Source: Cycas panzhihuaensis
Taxonomy: Eukaryota > Cycadophyta
NCBI GenBank assembly: GCA_023213395.1
Contig: CM041465.1
Location: 158,169,741-158,233,740 of the forward strand
DNA: 64,000 nt
Reading direction: 5' to 3'
Part shown: one piece after another, positions 12,721 through 24,643 of the stretch
Position numbering within the stretch: position 1 is the first letter of the stretch
How the letters are laid out: every line of letters starts with the position of its first letter
Program-made: the position numbers and the translations under genes
The notes under the pieces: model-generated
What the model saw: only the letters and a program-made list of their open reading frames with translations
What the model was told of the DNA's origin: nothing
Database searches by the model: none

Positions 12721-12959
12721 TCCCTCATTAGTATAGGTAAGATATGTTATGGATATAGTCATGACTCATGGAAGAGAAATCAAAGAGCTACTAGATGGAT
12801 AGAGGAGAATAGTAAATGGTTAGAGGAAAGTTGTTTGAGTGGTATCTCAAATGGAAATAGGCATTTAAAGGTAGCTAAGGGATAGAAGATGACAACTATA
12901 ATAGGATTAGATCTAGGCAAAATCCTCGATGGGTCAAATAAAGTTGAATCCAAAAGACC

Positions 12960-13505
12960 TATTAGGAACATCCATCCAGATCTGAACTACTAAATAGTAG
13001 GTGGAGATAAGGTTGTTACACAATCTACCCTAGATTCTTAGATGGTGTTGTTGAGGGGATGTTTATTAACTAAGAAACTTGATACTTGATACTAGGGTGA
13101 TAACTACATTAGGGTTTGATTCGAGTGAGGGCTTTGGTGGGCCATAATAATGCCAAATTTTAAGAACCTACTAGACATGATAAATCTAAATCCAAACTGC
13201 TAAGAGATAGGTGAGGATAGGGTCATCATTCAACCTACTCTAAATGCTAATATGATGTTATTAAAAGGATGGTTGATGACTTTATTATTATAAAAACATA
13301 TTTTTTTATTTAGGTTTATGTTATAATGTCAAACAAGAATTGATTGCTAGAGGGGATTAATGAGTTATAACTAGGATCAAAAGTCACTAAATAACCTACA
13401 TAATCTAGACCCAAACTACCAACTAGTAGGTAGAGATGTGATTGATACATAACTTGCCTTGGATGATAAGGTAGTGTTCTATGATAACAAGCAATTGGGA
13501 ACAAG
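12960..13505. repeat. Three degenerate tandem units of about 210-220 bp
   Basis: Three blocks with shared order of words start near 12,982, 13,192 and 13,411: CCAAACTAC-like, then TAGTAGGTGGAGAT-like, then CAACCTAC/CTAAAT-like, then GATGGTGTT/GATGTTATT-like. Spacings are 210 and 219 bp. Similarity is moderate, so the duplication is old. The short minus-strand ORFs here are by-products of the repeat. Confidence 0.55.
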
Positions 13506-13781
13506 CGATAGGTTTGCTATATCATGAATGCCTAGTATATCTGGATAAATATTTAATGGAATAGAAGGATTATATGATTCCCCAATAAACCCTAGGAGAT
13601 AAGAAGAATATGGAAAATCAAAAGACTTTGAGTTGGTAATATGTAAGTGTGATTATAATATAAGGATAGTCGAGACAGTGAAAAAAAGAGTGGGAAACAA
13701 AAAATCTAGACTATTGCAAGTAGATTAAATGAGTCTAAGAGGTAATGGAATGAGTGTGACATTATCCTTCATAAGGAGCAA
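13506..13781. other. AT-rich flank left of the chromovirus
   Basis: No ORF, LTR or repeat unit recognised. It is the left insertion flank of the element starting at 13,782. Confidence 0.4.
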
Positions 13782-14123
13782 TATAGTAGAATAAGCATCT
13801 ATTACTATCTTTACACATAACTTCAAGTATTATCCAATATAAATACAATAAAGAAGGTATTTTATGCATAGAGTAGTTACTAATAAAATCTCTTAATGAG
13901 AAGATTCAATTAAATTTAAAAATACATAATGATTAATTACAAGAACAGGAGAAATTTATACAAGTGGTATGCAACTATTTAAATGAGTTCTTACCTTTTC
14001 ATATCTCCCACTAAGTACCTTTTGACATCTCTTACCAAATATTTAAATATTAAACTACTTAATAAGTTCAATTAATGGCTTACTACTATGGTTACTAACC
14101 AAGTTATAAGAAGTATAATAAGT
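13782..14123 (-). repeat. 3' LTR of the outer chromovirus
   Basis: About 342 bp, collinear with 41,603-41,944 (shared stretches such as ACAAGTGGTATGCAACTATT). Starts TATAGTAG where the partner has TGTAGTAG. The end at 14,123 is set by the polypurine tract that follows. Confidence 0.8.
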
Positions 14124-14129
14124 CTTCCC

Positions 14130-15240
14130 CCTTCGAGATACTTTACCCTTAAAGCATTGGAAGGTTAGAGAACCTCCTTAAGATCTCCTTAGATTCCTAG
14201 GTGGTATTAATGGGAAGAAAGGACTACCATTTGATTAAATATTCCTTAATTATTTGATGTCATAATTATTTAGTATAAGTATTAAGGATTACCTATAGGG
14301 TGAGAATAACTTGGCCTTTATTATCGAGGATGGGTAACTTTGACTAAGGAATAATCTAGAGTCTAATTTTTGGTTTGAGGCTAGAGACATGAAAGACATT
14401 ATAAATCTGGGCTCCAGGTATATCCAAGGCATATGCAACAATACCAATCTACTGTAGTATTTAAAATGTTCCATAAAATTAAGGGGTAACCTTTTATTTT
14501 CTAGAGGCTTTAAGAGAAGACTATTTATAAGGTTATATTCTTATGAATACCTAGTCACCTAGATTGAATTAATGCTCATAATAATGGTTATTAACTTATT
14601 TATTCATACGACTTTGGTCTACTTGAAGATTACCCTTGAGAGCTTAGATCAAGTCATTTGTTTGTTACTAAATTTGTTCAATAGCTAGTGTCTTGTTTGT
14701 TTTAGAAAAAAATAAATTGATGTCTCGTGGTGGATAGTTGTAAAGTGCTAGAAAGGGAGATATCATTATAGTTGAATGGTATGAAGCATTGTATCCATAC
14801 TCTACTAGATGTAACTATTGCACCCATTAGGATTGCTTGTCTCTAATGAAATAACGCAGATGACCTTTAAGGTATTTATTAACAACATTAGTTTGTCCAT
14901 CTATTTGTGGGTGGTAGATGGTACTCATTTACAACTTTGTATCAACTAGTTGAAATAACTTAGTCCAAAATTTATTAGTGAACTCTAGCTCGTAGTCATT
15001 AACAATTATTTGGGAAAACCTATGAAGATGGTAAATGGTCTTCATAAATAAATTGTTAACTTGAGAGGAAGATGTTATGTTGTGGAGAGGTATAAGATAT
15101 ACATATTTTGTTGAGTGATCTATAATAACTAGATTAACATCTTTACTTACAGATTTGGGCAAATCTATAATAAAATCTATACTAATATCAGTCCACTTAT
15201 GATTCAGAATAAGTAAGGGTTGAAGTAGACCTAGAAGCTT
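14130..15240 (-). pseudogene. pol: Ty3 integrase C-terminal half with degenerate chromodomain
   Basis: Minus strand: the integrase core (15,162-14,930) shows VNLVIIDHSTKYVYLIPLH, matching the WVVVDRLTKSAHF region, and IIVNDYELEFTNKFWTKLF, matching the SDRDxxFTSxFW block. It continues with MSTIYHPQIDGQTNVVNKY (family STAYHPQTDGQTEVVNR). A GPY/F-type module lies near 14,490-14,340 (YGTF, YNVFHVSSLKPK). At about 14,290-14,170 comes IIKEYLIKW and a degenerate TWES motif, the core of a chromodomain, which in this family binds modified histone H3. Several stops are present. Domain order and chromodomain identify a chromovirus. Confidence 0.75.
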
Positions 15241-16000
15241 AACTGCTTCTACTTTTTGTCACTAATAAGTATCATAAGAGGCAATGAAGCGTTGAATATC
15301 AATTTTCTACCGTAGCTAGTAAAAGAACCTTTTGATGCAATCATACATTTCATCAAACCTAGAATAGCTAGAGAATGATGTGGCATGCGCCTCCTTAGGG
15401 ATAGTCCTTTTTAATGTTAAATCTTGAGCAAGTAAATCCTATCTTTGTATAATAATATATTTCCATGGAGTGATAAATTTGGTGAGAACTTACCCTAGAG
15501 GAACTCTTGTATCTTTGCTTTTATTATTAGTCCATTATTATAATTAGCATGAAGTTGATTAATCCACATAGGAAGTGCTATAGAAATAGTGTTATAAGAG
15601 TCTTATTCATATTTCCTAGATAAGCTATCAACCACTATGTTATCCTTCCATTTCTTATATATAATGTTAAAATTAAAATATTGAATCCTTGTAAGCCATT
15701 TTAGTTATACCTCAGGTAAGATCAATTATTAAAGAAGATACTTAAGGCTGTGATGGTCTATATGCACTTGAATTTACTTCCAAAGAGGTATTAATGCTAT
15801 TTAGGTAAGGCATGAAGGATGTCTAGTATTTCTTTATTGTAAGTAGAGTAGGTTTGTTTATGAAGATTCAGCTTCTCACTCTTGAATGTTATGGGCCTCT
15901 TTTCTTGCATAAGGATAACACCAATACTAGTTTTAGATGCATCATAATGTAATTCAAATGGTTTAGTAAAAGTAAGTATTTCTAGAATGAGGGCAAAAGT
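15241..16000 (-). pseudogene. pol: Ty3 RNase H and integrase zinc-binding region, highly decayed
   Basis: Between the RT and the integrase core the minus strand carries decayed RNase H-like sequence near 15,960-15,650 and then the region where the HHCC zinc-binding module is expected. Only short stretches can be matched, and stops are frequent. The assignment rests mainly on position between two recognised domains. Confidence 0.45.
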
Positions 16001-16199
16001 AATTGCAACCTTTAAGTTGGCAAAGGCTTATTCTATTAAATTTGGCTATTAAAAGGTATTTTTCTTATAAAGATCAATAAATGGAGCTATAATGGAAGAG
16101 TAGTGTTGGATATTAGGCTTATAGAATCTTGCAAGTCGCAGGAACCCTAAGAGAGTTATGATTATTTTAAGTATTGGCTAGTCTAGAATGGTTTAAACG

Positions 16200-17007
16200 T
16201 TATTGGGATACATTTGAACACCATGGATGGAAATAATATGGCCCAAATATTTGATTGATTGTTGGCTAAAATGGAACTTGGTTTTCTTGGTGAACAAGTT
16301 ATTCTAGCTTAGAATTCCCAACACCTTATCTAAATGATTGAAGTGTTATTGCTAATTTTCATTGTAAATTAAAATGCCATTGAAGAATACCATGATAAAC
16401 TTACATATGAAGGCACCTTATTCATTGTGGCTTGAAATATTTCTAGCACGTTCATGAGATGAAAGGAATGATCTTGAATTCACATAGTCCTTAGTATGTT
16501 CAAAAGGCTATCTTGGCATAGTCAATTATACTAATAGGGATATGATAATAGCTAGATTATAGATCAATTTTTGAGAAGAATGTTGCACCATAAAGTTTTG
16601 AAATGACATTATCCATTCTCAAAATGGGATATTTATTTTTTATTATAATTGCATTCAATGCCTGATAGTCAACATAAAGGTGAAAAAAACCATCTTTTTT
16701 ACATTCTAAGATGATTGGAGTTGCACATGTACTTTTACTATAATGAATATGAGTTCTAATAGGTCATTAGCAAGTCATTTGATCTTTATCTTTTTCTTAT
16801 TGGCATATCTATAAGGGTGGGTTGAGATTAGACCTTTGCCTAGTATGATTTCAATAATATATTCAAAACCATGATTTGGTGGAAGTCCAACTGGTAGGGA
16901 TTAGAAGTCTCATTTATGTTGGTGTAAGATATCTTAAAAGGTGTGGGTTTGGTCTAACTTAAGAGATTCTTATAGTGTGCTTGCCTCAATAAAAAAGAGA
17001 TGGCAAT
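16200..17007 (-). pseudogene. pol: Ty3 reverse transcriptase
   Basis: The minus strand near 16,740-16,620 gives CATPIILECKKDGFFHLYVD and then YQALNAIIIKNKYPI, the conserved KKDGSxRxCVDYRALN block. Near 16,400-16,360 the catalytic block reads FIMVFFNGILIYN where the family has VFFDDILIYS: both catalytic aspartates are lost (DD to NG, each explained by one transition). The enzyme could not work. The segment ends at the copia insertion (TSD gcaat at 17,003-17,007) and its upstream part resumes at 29,043. Confidence 0.8.
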
Positions 17008-17575
17008 TGCTAAAATAATATTATCTTATTCTGTAAATATTTACTTGTTATAATATTATCTTTATAAAAATCATTTTATCAATGTTACCTTTATAAAAGT
17101 CACTCTATTAATGTTAGTATATTATACTTAATTATATAGTTTGTTGAAATGGCAAACAACTCATTTCAATGAACCCTTCTTCCTCCTTAAAATTCTCCTC
17201 CTAGATTCTTGGAGGTTGGTCTATCCATCTATTTTGGTCTACTTATCCGTTGGTTTATTAGTTATATTAGCCAAAGATTGGTGAGGTAGAGGTTACACAG
17301 AAGGTTAATCTAGCATAAGTGAGAGAGGATGAGATCCTCTAAATTTGTAATGTATTTTCATTATTATTAATATCATTTATTATTTTAGGAGGTAGTTTTT
17401 TCATCCCCACTAAGGGGGTTTCTCCACATGTCAAATCCTATGTTATGGTGATGTTGATGATTTAAGTTGCTACCTATGATCATATATTTGTTATGAATAT
17501 TTGAATACAAAAATAATTTGTAATTTTTATTTGATTTATTATAATGCATAAATTAATTTATACCTCTCTCCAACA
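17008..17575 (+). repeat. 5' LTR of the plus-strand copia
   Basis: 568 bp, TGCTAAAATAATATT...CTCTCCAACA. It carries about 45 bp near 17,075-17,130 that the 3' LTR lacks, otherwise collinear. Confidence 0.92.
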
Positions 17576-18823
17576 TGGTATCATAGTAAGATATTCTAAC
17601 TTTTTTTTGGAGGGATGAACTCTAATTAGTTTTAGGACTTTATAACTATGCATTAGATTTAACTCTTCAAAATTCCAGCCAATATATTCTTTCTTTTATC
17701 ATATTCAGTTTTACATACTCAAATAAATTACAATTCTTTTTTTTTAAGAGAAATAACAACAAAGAATTTATTATACAAAGTATTAAAATAAATATAACAA
17801 AATATATTTCTTTTCTAAAATCAAAATCTATTTTTGTTTATTGATCAACTAAGTACATATAAAGGTCTGTAAAAGACCTGATTACAAACAGAATGAGGAT
17901 TTATAAAATCTCTCTAATTTCTGCTTAAAATCTTAACCTATTCTACTTACCAATAACTCATCATCCATAAATACTAGAGAGTCTAAGATATTAAGAATAG
18001 TCTTTGCCTCCACTATAAAATCAAACAGAGATGCCAACCACACGTACAAGTCATACAGACAAAGCTCTCATGCACAAGCATAAAAGTTAGAGATAAACTA
18101 AAAACCATATGCAACCCTCTTTCTCGTTGAAGCCACACCTTTAGCCAATCAATGGGGACACCATAATAACCACGAAGAAATGATGTCTCACCCAGGTTCC
18201 ATAACAAGAGAGGGAGACACCATAGCCAGAAGGAGACATAGAAGATGAAGATGCCATTACCTGCATAGATCAAATAAATATTAGATAGATGTGAAGAAAT
18301 GTCATTGTTCCACACAATAACCATAGATATATGAGAATTATAGAGACCTAGAGAAAAGATGCATTAAATCCCTTTCAAGCATCAGATGTCCAAAGAAAGG
18401 ATGCTATTATGCCATAGATGCAACAACAAAAATGATTTGCAAAATACTTTGCAACTAGAATGCTTAACGGAGCTAAAGATACCATAATCAAAAGGAGATG
18501 TAGAGACGTAACCCTATATATATCACGTAGCCCTGCATATATCACACCCTCATAGTTTCCATTGATGGAGAGACAAAGATGAAGAGCCACTTGCAAATGA
18601 GTTTATTCAAAATCGTATATTTTCTAGGGTTAATTTACCTTTATGTTAGGTAGACATCAAAGCTCTATTGATTTCTATATATTTCTTTTTTTAATATTTG
18701 TTTAATATAATTTTGGATCTACCACCTACCATTTCTAATCCTTATTTTATATTTAATTTAATTTAATTAATTAATTTATTTTTATAAGGTTAGAAATGTT
18801 AAACTAAATTATAATAGTTAGTC
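17576..18823 (+). other. Copia leader upstream of the LINE insertion
   Basis: Starts with the PBS (17,576-17,590). The rest is AT-rich with no recognised domain; short ORFs on the minus strand (18,013-18,596) have no recognisable motif. Confidence 0.55.
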
Positions 18824-19196
18824 AAGTCCACTAGCTTCCTAGGAGCTCTTTCGTGCAATGGAGGTTGGCACAGATGCAGCGACTAAGCTTGGAAGGAGGC
18901 TCTTAAGACCTAGAGATGATATGATCTGGGGTTTAGGAGGCTATTAAGCTAAGAGAGGTCCTCTGCATGGGAGTCAGGAGATACCAGTGCTAGGGGAGGA
19001 GATTACTCAGGGGTGGTGGGTCGTGTTTACTCCTTCTCAGCACTAGAAGGAGACATGGGATAGTAAGGACGTCAAGCCAAAGGATAGAAAGTAGAGGCCA
19101 CTTAGGAAGGATTTAGACTAGGTACTCTCTGGATTCTATATTTAACTTAGTGAGACATACTAGATCTAATGTTCTCCTTATGTATTTAATATTATT

Positions 19197-20504
19197 ATGG
19201 AGGAACCTTTAAAGAAAAAAGATTAGATATCTACCCCAAACTAGACCCATTCTTCCCTTCAGAGAAAGTCATGTCTAGATATCTTAAACACTATCAAAAT
19301 AGAAGCATTCGAGATAAACCCCATGGTGGACAATGACAAGATAAAAATTACAGTTCCCAAAGGGCTATCAGATAGGTTAGAGAAACTCTGGGATAACAAC
19401 GTTGTTGGGTATTTCTCAGGCCCTAGGCCAGGGGTAGATCCCATTAGGAAATGGATCAGCCAGTGCTAGAAGCTAAAGGGTTTGAATGAGGTTATTTCAC
19501 TTCCTAAAGGTTGTGTCTTATTTAAGTTTTCTTGTCACGAGGACATGGTAAATATCCTCCTAAATTCACCCTAGATGATGGGGAGGAAGGTGGTCCTACT
19601 AGAAAAATAGCATCCAAACTTTGATCTGGTTGAGGGATCCATAAAGAAAATTCCACTATGGGTACAACTCCCTGGTCTCCCTCTTAAAGCATGGGATGTA
19701 GATGTCATAAAAGGAGTAGCAAAGGCTATAGGGCCTCTTCTCGTAGTGGACTCAGCAACAAAGAATATGAGTAGACTAATTAATGCCAGGTTTTGTGTCA
19801 TGGATAAAATTGACAAACCTCTTCTTGAGTGCATGATATTTGATGGATGTGGATGGTATAGAGAATAAAGATTAGTATACAATCTTGAAAGTATGGGATG
19901 CCTAAAATGTAAACACTTGGGGTATCTACCTCATAGCTACCCTGGCATACTATAGCTAAGCTCCATAGACCCCCCTGTTGAGGAGGAAAAGGAAAAGGTT
20001 GATCAAGAGGACCCCAAAGCCCTAGAAGAGCCATTAAGATGTGCAGACTCTTAGAATCTTCAGGACTGGGATCTAGACCATTCAAAGGAAGGGATAGAGA
20101 CTAGAGTAACAGAGATAGGGCATGAGTTAAATTTTGAGGAGGAGGACACTTTATTTGAAGAGGGAGAGGTTGAAATAAAGACCCCCATAGATGTTATTCA
20201 ACTTTAGAATGCATATATCCAACATGAAAATGATAAGGAAGGAAGCCTCTCATCAAAGAAAAAGACGGAGAAGGTTTGGAAGGTAAGACACACAGGAACT
20301 CAGGAAGTGACTAAGGAGCTAGATCCTATTAAAGGTCCTAATGTTAGCAGTGAGGAATGGCCTGGAAGGCCATCATTGAAGGTGATGTGGGAGAGAGAGG
20401 CAACACTTCAGATAGATTAGGGAATACAATGTACCCTTAAGGATGGAGGCCCATCACAAGGGCCTAAAATAAGGAGCAAGAGATGAGGAAGGTCCCCAAT
20501 AGTG
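19197..20504 (+). pseudogene. LINE ORF1 (RNA-binding, DUF4283 plus CCHC knuckle)
   Basis: Chosen start ATG 19,197 (MEEPLKKK); another in-frame ATG lies at 18,858, only 17 bp from the element's 5' end, and could be the true start. From about 19,390 the frame gives VVGYFSGPRPGVDPIRKWIS, then VLLEKxHPNFDL and IPLWVQLPGLPLKAW, typical of the DUF4283 domain in plant LINE ORF1 proteins. Near 19,890 CLKCKHLGYLPHSYPG is a damaged CCHC knuckle (His and last Cys changed). The C-terminal third is charged (EEE/KK-rich). The frame ends before the G tract at 20,504. Role: nucleic-acid chaperone packaging the LINE RNA. Several in-frame stops. Confidence 0.8.
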
Positions 20505-20526
20505 GGGGGGGGGGGGGGGGGGGGGG
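20504..20526 (+). repeat. G23 homopolymer between ORF1 and ORF2
   Basis: Twenty-three consecutive G residues lie between the end of ORF1 and the ORF2 start codon at 20,534. Length may be affected by sequencing or assembly. Confidence 0.9.
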
Positions 20527-20533
20527 AGTAATT

Positions 20534-23500
20534 ATGAAGATCACCTCTTAGAATATGCAGGGTATTAATGCCTCATCTAAATATAGAATGATCAAAGACT
20601 TGTAGAGTAGAATGAAGCTAGATATTATGATGATTCAGGAAATAAAACTGCTAGCTAAGAATAGAGCTATGGTTAAGAATAAAATATGGAAGGGAGTTGA
20701 GTGGATTGTCCTAGATGGGATTAGAGGGTCTGGTAGGTTGGCTACCATGTGGAACCCTAGAAGCTAGTCTAGTAAGGAGTATATCACTGAGGACCACTTT
20801 ATATCTTACTAGATAATAAGTAAAAACTCTAATCGCAAGTGGCTTGTCACTAATGTGTATGCACCCCTGATGCAGGATGGGAGGAAGTGACTATAGAGTA
20901 GGATTCTGGAGGCCCATAAGGAATGGGCAGGCCCCTGGGTGATTGTTGGCATCTTCAACATGGCCCTTTCTCCTAATGAGAAGAAAGGGGGCCAGGTAGA
21001 GTGGATAAGAAGCATGGAGGACCTAGGGGACTTTATGCAGAAAGGTGGGCTAATGGATGTCCCTTTGAGGGGGAACAAATTTACCTGGTCTAATAGAATA
21101 TTATGATCTAATCACATCTAGGTCAGACTAGATAGAGTTATGGTTAACAATGCCTGGGCTAGCCAACATAGTAATATCAGTTTAGAAGCCCTGTCGAAGA
21201 CTGTGTTAGATCGTGCCTCACTATTACTAGGATTTGATGAGAACAAAGGTCATATGAGCCCCTCTTTCTAATTCAAGCTCATGTGGACAAAGGACCTAGG
21301 CTTTCGAGGGTTGATGGAGGAATGGTAGAAGACCTTTATGGATGGGTGCGCGATATGGAGATTCTCAAAGAAACTAATCTGGGTAAAGTTCCAGATCAAG
21401 GTCTAGAATAAGAACATCCATGGAGATATATTCATAAAGAAGGATTAAACCCTGGAGTAGTTAAAAGTTCTAGAGGAGCAAATTTAGGAGAAAGGGAGAT
21501 CCATCCCTCTGCATTAAGAAGAAAGAAGGCTTTTATCCAAACTTGAGGGTGTTCTATCAAAGGAGGAAGTTTTTTGGAAATAAAGTTTGAGAGCTTTGTG
21601 GCTTGCTGAGGGGGATACAAATATAAAATTATTCCATACGACAACCGTAAAATATAAAGATAGCAATTAGATTAAAGCTATGATTAACAACTACGGGGAG
21701 ACAATATCAAATCGGGAGGCCATTAAGGGAGCAGCTGTGGAGTGCTTTTTGGAACTCTACAAGGAACCAGGCTGTATTGATGAGATAATCAGAAGAGAGG
21801 TTCTAACTTTGATCCCAAACCTGGTTGGAAGTGACATAAATAGAGTTTTGGAAGCTCCCTTCTTATTGGAAGAGGTGAGGAAAGTTGTTTTTGGAATGAA
21901 GAAGGAAAAAGCCCCTGGGCTAGATGGGTTCCCTCTTGGTTTTTATGAAGAATATTAGGACATCATAAAGGATGACCTTTACAAAGCTGTCAAAGAATTC
22001 CATGTGAATGGGAGGATCCATGGGGAATGGCAATCCACATTCCTGGTCCTAATTCTGAAGAAAGAAGATGCTAGAAGAATCCCAGACTATAGGCCTATTA
22101 GTCTATGCAATGTAAAATATAAGATCTTAGCAAAGATCCTTGCAAACAGGCTAAAAGAATTTCTCCCAATGATAATAGATAAGAATCAGGATGGGTTCAT
22201 GAAGGGTAGATAAATCATGGATGGAATAATCATGGTTCATGAAACTATCCATTTGATAGTCCAGAGGAAATACCTTGGGATGATTATTGAGATCGACTAG
22301 TCAAAAGCCTATAACAAAGTCTCGTGGGGGTGTTTGTTAGATTGTATTAGAGCATTTGGATTCAGAGATCATTGGAGATCTTGGATTAAGAGTTGCATCT
22401 TAAATCCTAGATTTTTTGTAATCATAAATGGTTCCTCCTCAGCTTTTTTCCTAGGGTATAGAGGCCTAAGATAAGGGGACCCCTTGGCTCCTTATATGTT
22501 CATTATTTTGGATGAGTTCATTAGAAGGTCCATAGAGGATGCTAGGTCATCTGGAAAGATTGAGGGTTTAAAAGTCACGTTAGGGTTAGATAATATTGTT
22601 CATCATTACTTTGTGGATGATAATATTATGCTATATAAGGTAGTTATAAAGGAATCTAGAACATTAAAAATTTAATTGGAAAGACTAGAGGGTGTAACGA
22701 ATCAGAAGATAAACCTGGATAAGAGTAATAACCTTTTTCTGAATACTCTAGAAAATACTCAAAGAGCTATAAGCAGGGTCCTAGAAATGTAGATCAAGCC
22801 ATTACCCACTCCATATGATGCCCCTATTTTATGGAAAAATGGAGAAGGTCCTTTAGAACTTGATCATTAGTAGGATCTAAAGGAAGTTAACTAGATAGAA
22901 AGGGGCCTTGCTAAGCTAATCGAGGAAACTCTAGTTGTTAGTGGCTTTGTTACAGAGCATCCCTACCTATATGATGTCCTCGTTTAGGTGCCTTGGGAAG
23001 GTCATATGCACCCCTGAATCTATTCAAAAAAGATTTCTATGATCTAGGGTTGAGGACAGGGAGAGAATTCATTTAATATCTTAGGAGAAAGTGTGCTTCC
23101 CTAAATGGGTGAAGGGCTTGAATGTTAAGGACATAACTTGTTTTAACAAAGCACTGGTAGCTAAGTTAGGGTGGTGTCTTGCTATTAAGGAAGACAGGCT
23201 TTGGTACAAGATCATGGCTCACAAATACCTTAGGGATAACCAGTATCTAAATGCTAATCCTGGGATTCAAGGGTCATCCATCTGGAGGAGTTTAGTGTAT
23301 GCGAGAAAAATGCTAGCGAAGGGGGTCCAGTGGAACCTAAGGGATGGAAAAACTATCAATTTCTAGGAGAACACCTGGCACACTTAATCTTAGCTAAACA
23401 AGAGGCAAACTCTTGCCCCTCTTCAGCACGTAAGTGAAATCCATTATGGAAAGAAGGTTATAGACTCTTGGGAGAGTAGGGAGGGTGAGAAGAAATGGAA

Positions 23501-24643
23501 GAGCTTTGAAGATCTGCCCTGTGCTTAGGAGGATGAGCAGTATATTGCTAAACTAAAGAAGGAGTTAAATGATATTTATATTCCTAGATTCCCTAAAGGT
23601 GACACCATGGTCTAGCCTAATTCACCCTTTGGAACATACATAATTAAAGTTGGTTATCTTTTCCTAATAATAGAAAAAGATATGACTGAAAATAAGCTCC
23701 TGGGTGGAGTGTGGAAGCTAGGTCTCCTTCCTAAGATAGCCATTTTTTAGTGGCTCTATCTTAAGAATAAGATTTTAACATTAGAGAACCTCAAGAAGAG
23801 GGGTTTCCAACTAGCTAATAGATGCACTCTATGTTTACAGGAGGAGGAGACCTTGGATCATATGTTTTTGCATTGCCCCTATTTGAGGGAGGTGTGGATG
23901 ATTCTATGGAAATATTTCAGTGTTTTCTGGGTTCTCCCTGGAATGGTTAAGAACCTTGTTGAGGCTTGGGAGTGCCCCTTCAAGTGTAGGATGATATGCT
24001 CCTTGTGGTTATCGTCCCTCCCCACGCTTTTGTGGAACATATAGAAAGAAAGGAATAGACACATCTTCCCAGATAAAAGAACAAGTGAATCCAAACTTTT
24101 TTGGATTACTATGGCAACTTTGAAAGAGACTTTGAAGGTTAAAGAAAAGGCCTTTATGTCTCCGAAGGACAAAAAAATCCTAGTAAATTAGGGCATTAAA
24201 AATATCAAGATGAATCCAAAGGAGGTAAGACACGGTAGATGGAGCCCTCCCCCGCTTGATTGGCTTAAGATAAATTTTGATGGTGTGTCAAAAGGTAATC
24301 CCAGGGAAGCTGGGGGGGAGGGGTCTGCAGAGATAGTAAAGGGAAGATCTTTTGGGCCTTTGCTGAATATTACAACATCTAGACCAATCATGAGGCAGAC
24401 ATCTGAGCTATGTGTAGAGCTATAGACCTGGCATTGAGCTTGGGGAGTCTGAGAATTATTGTGGAGGGGGATTCAAAGATTGTGATTAATTTTCTTAGAG
24501 GGGAAGTAGAGCTTGACTGGAAGCACTAGGCGATGATTGAAGATGCAAAGATGATGCTACATAAGACATACAATGTCCAGATGAACCATACCTATAGAGA
24601 TGAAAATGGGATCAGTGATCGAATTTCTAACTGGAGGGTTTAA
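20534..24643 (+). pseudogene. LINE ORF2: endonuclease, reverse transcriptase, RNase H
   Basis: ATG 20,534 opens MKITS-NMQGIN (family MKIISWNVRGLN), the N-terminus of the APE-type endonuclease, with IMMIQEIKL, WLVTNVYAP and IVGIFNM following. RT begins near 21,890 (KKEKAPGLDGFPLGFY), with DYRPISLCNVKYKILAKILA at 22,085, GDPLAPYMFI at 22,480 and the catalytic YFVDD at 22,609-22,623 (both Asp kept). A zinc-binding block lies near 23,825 (CTLCLQEEETLDHMFLHCPY). The RNase H starts near 24,255 (LKINFDGVSKGNP) and continues as GDSKIVINFL to a terminal TAA at 24,641-24,643. A frameshift near 22,825 and another near 24,415 compensate, so start and stop share a frame (1,369 codons). More than 20 in-frame stops. 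Confidence 0.92.

Noticed and set aside
18013-18596. Two minus-strand ORFs in the copia leader
   Set aside because: No recognisable motif, and they sit in the untranslated leader of a plus-strand element.
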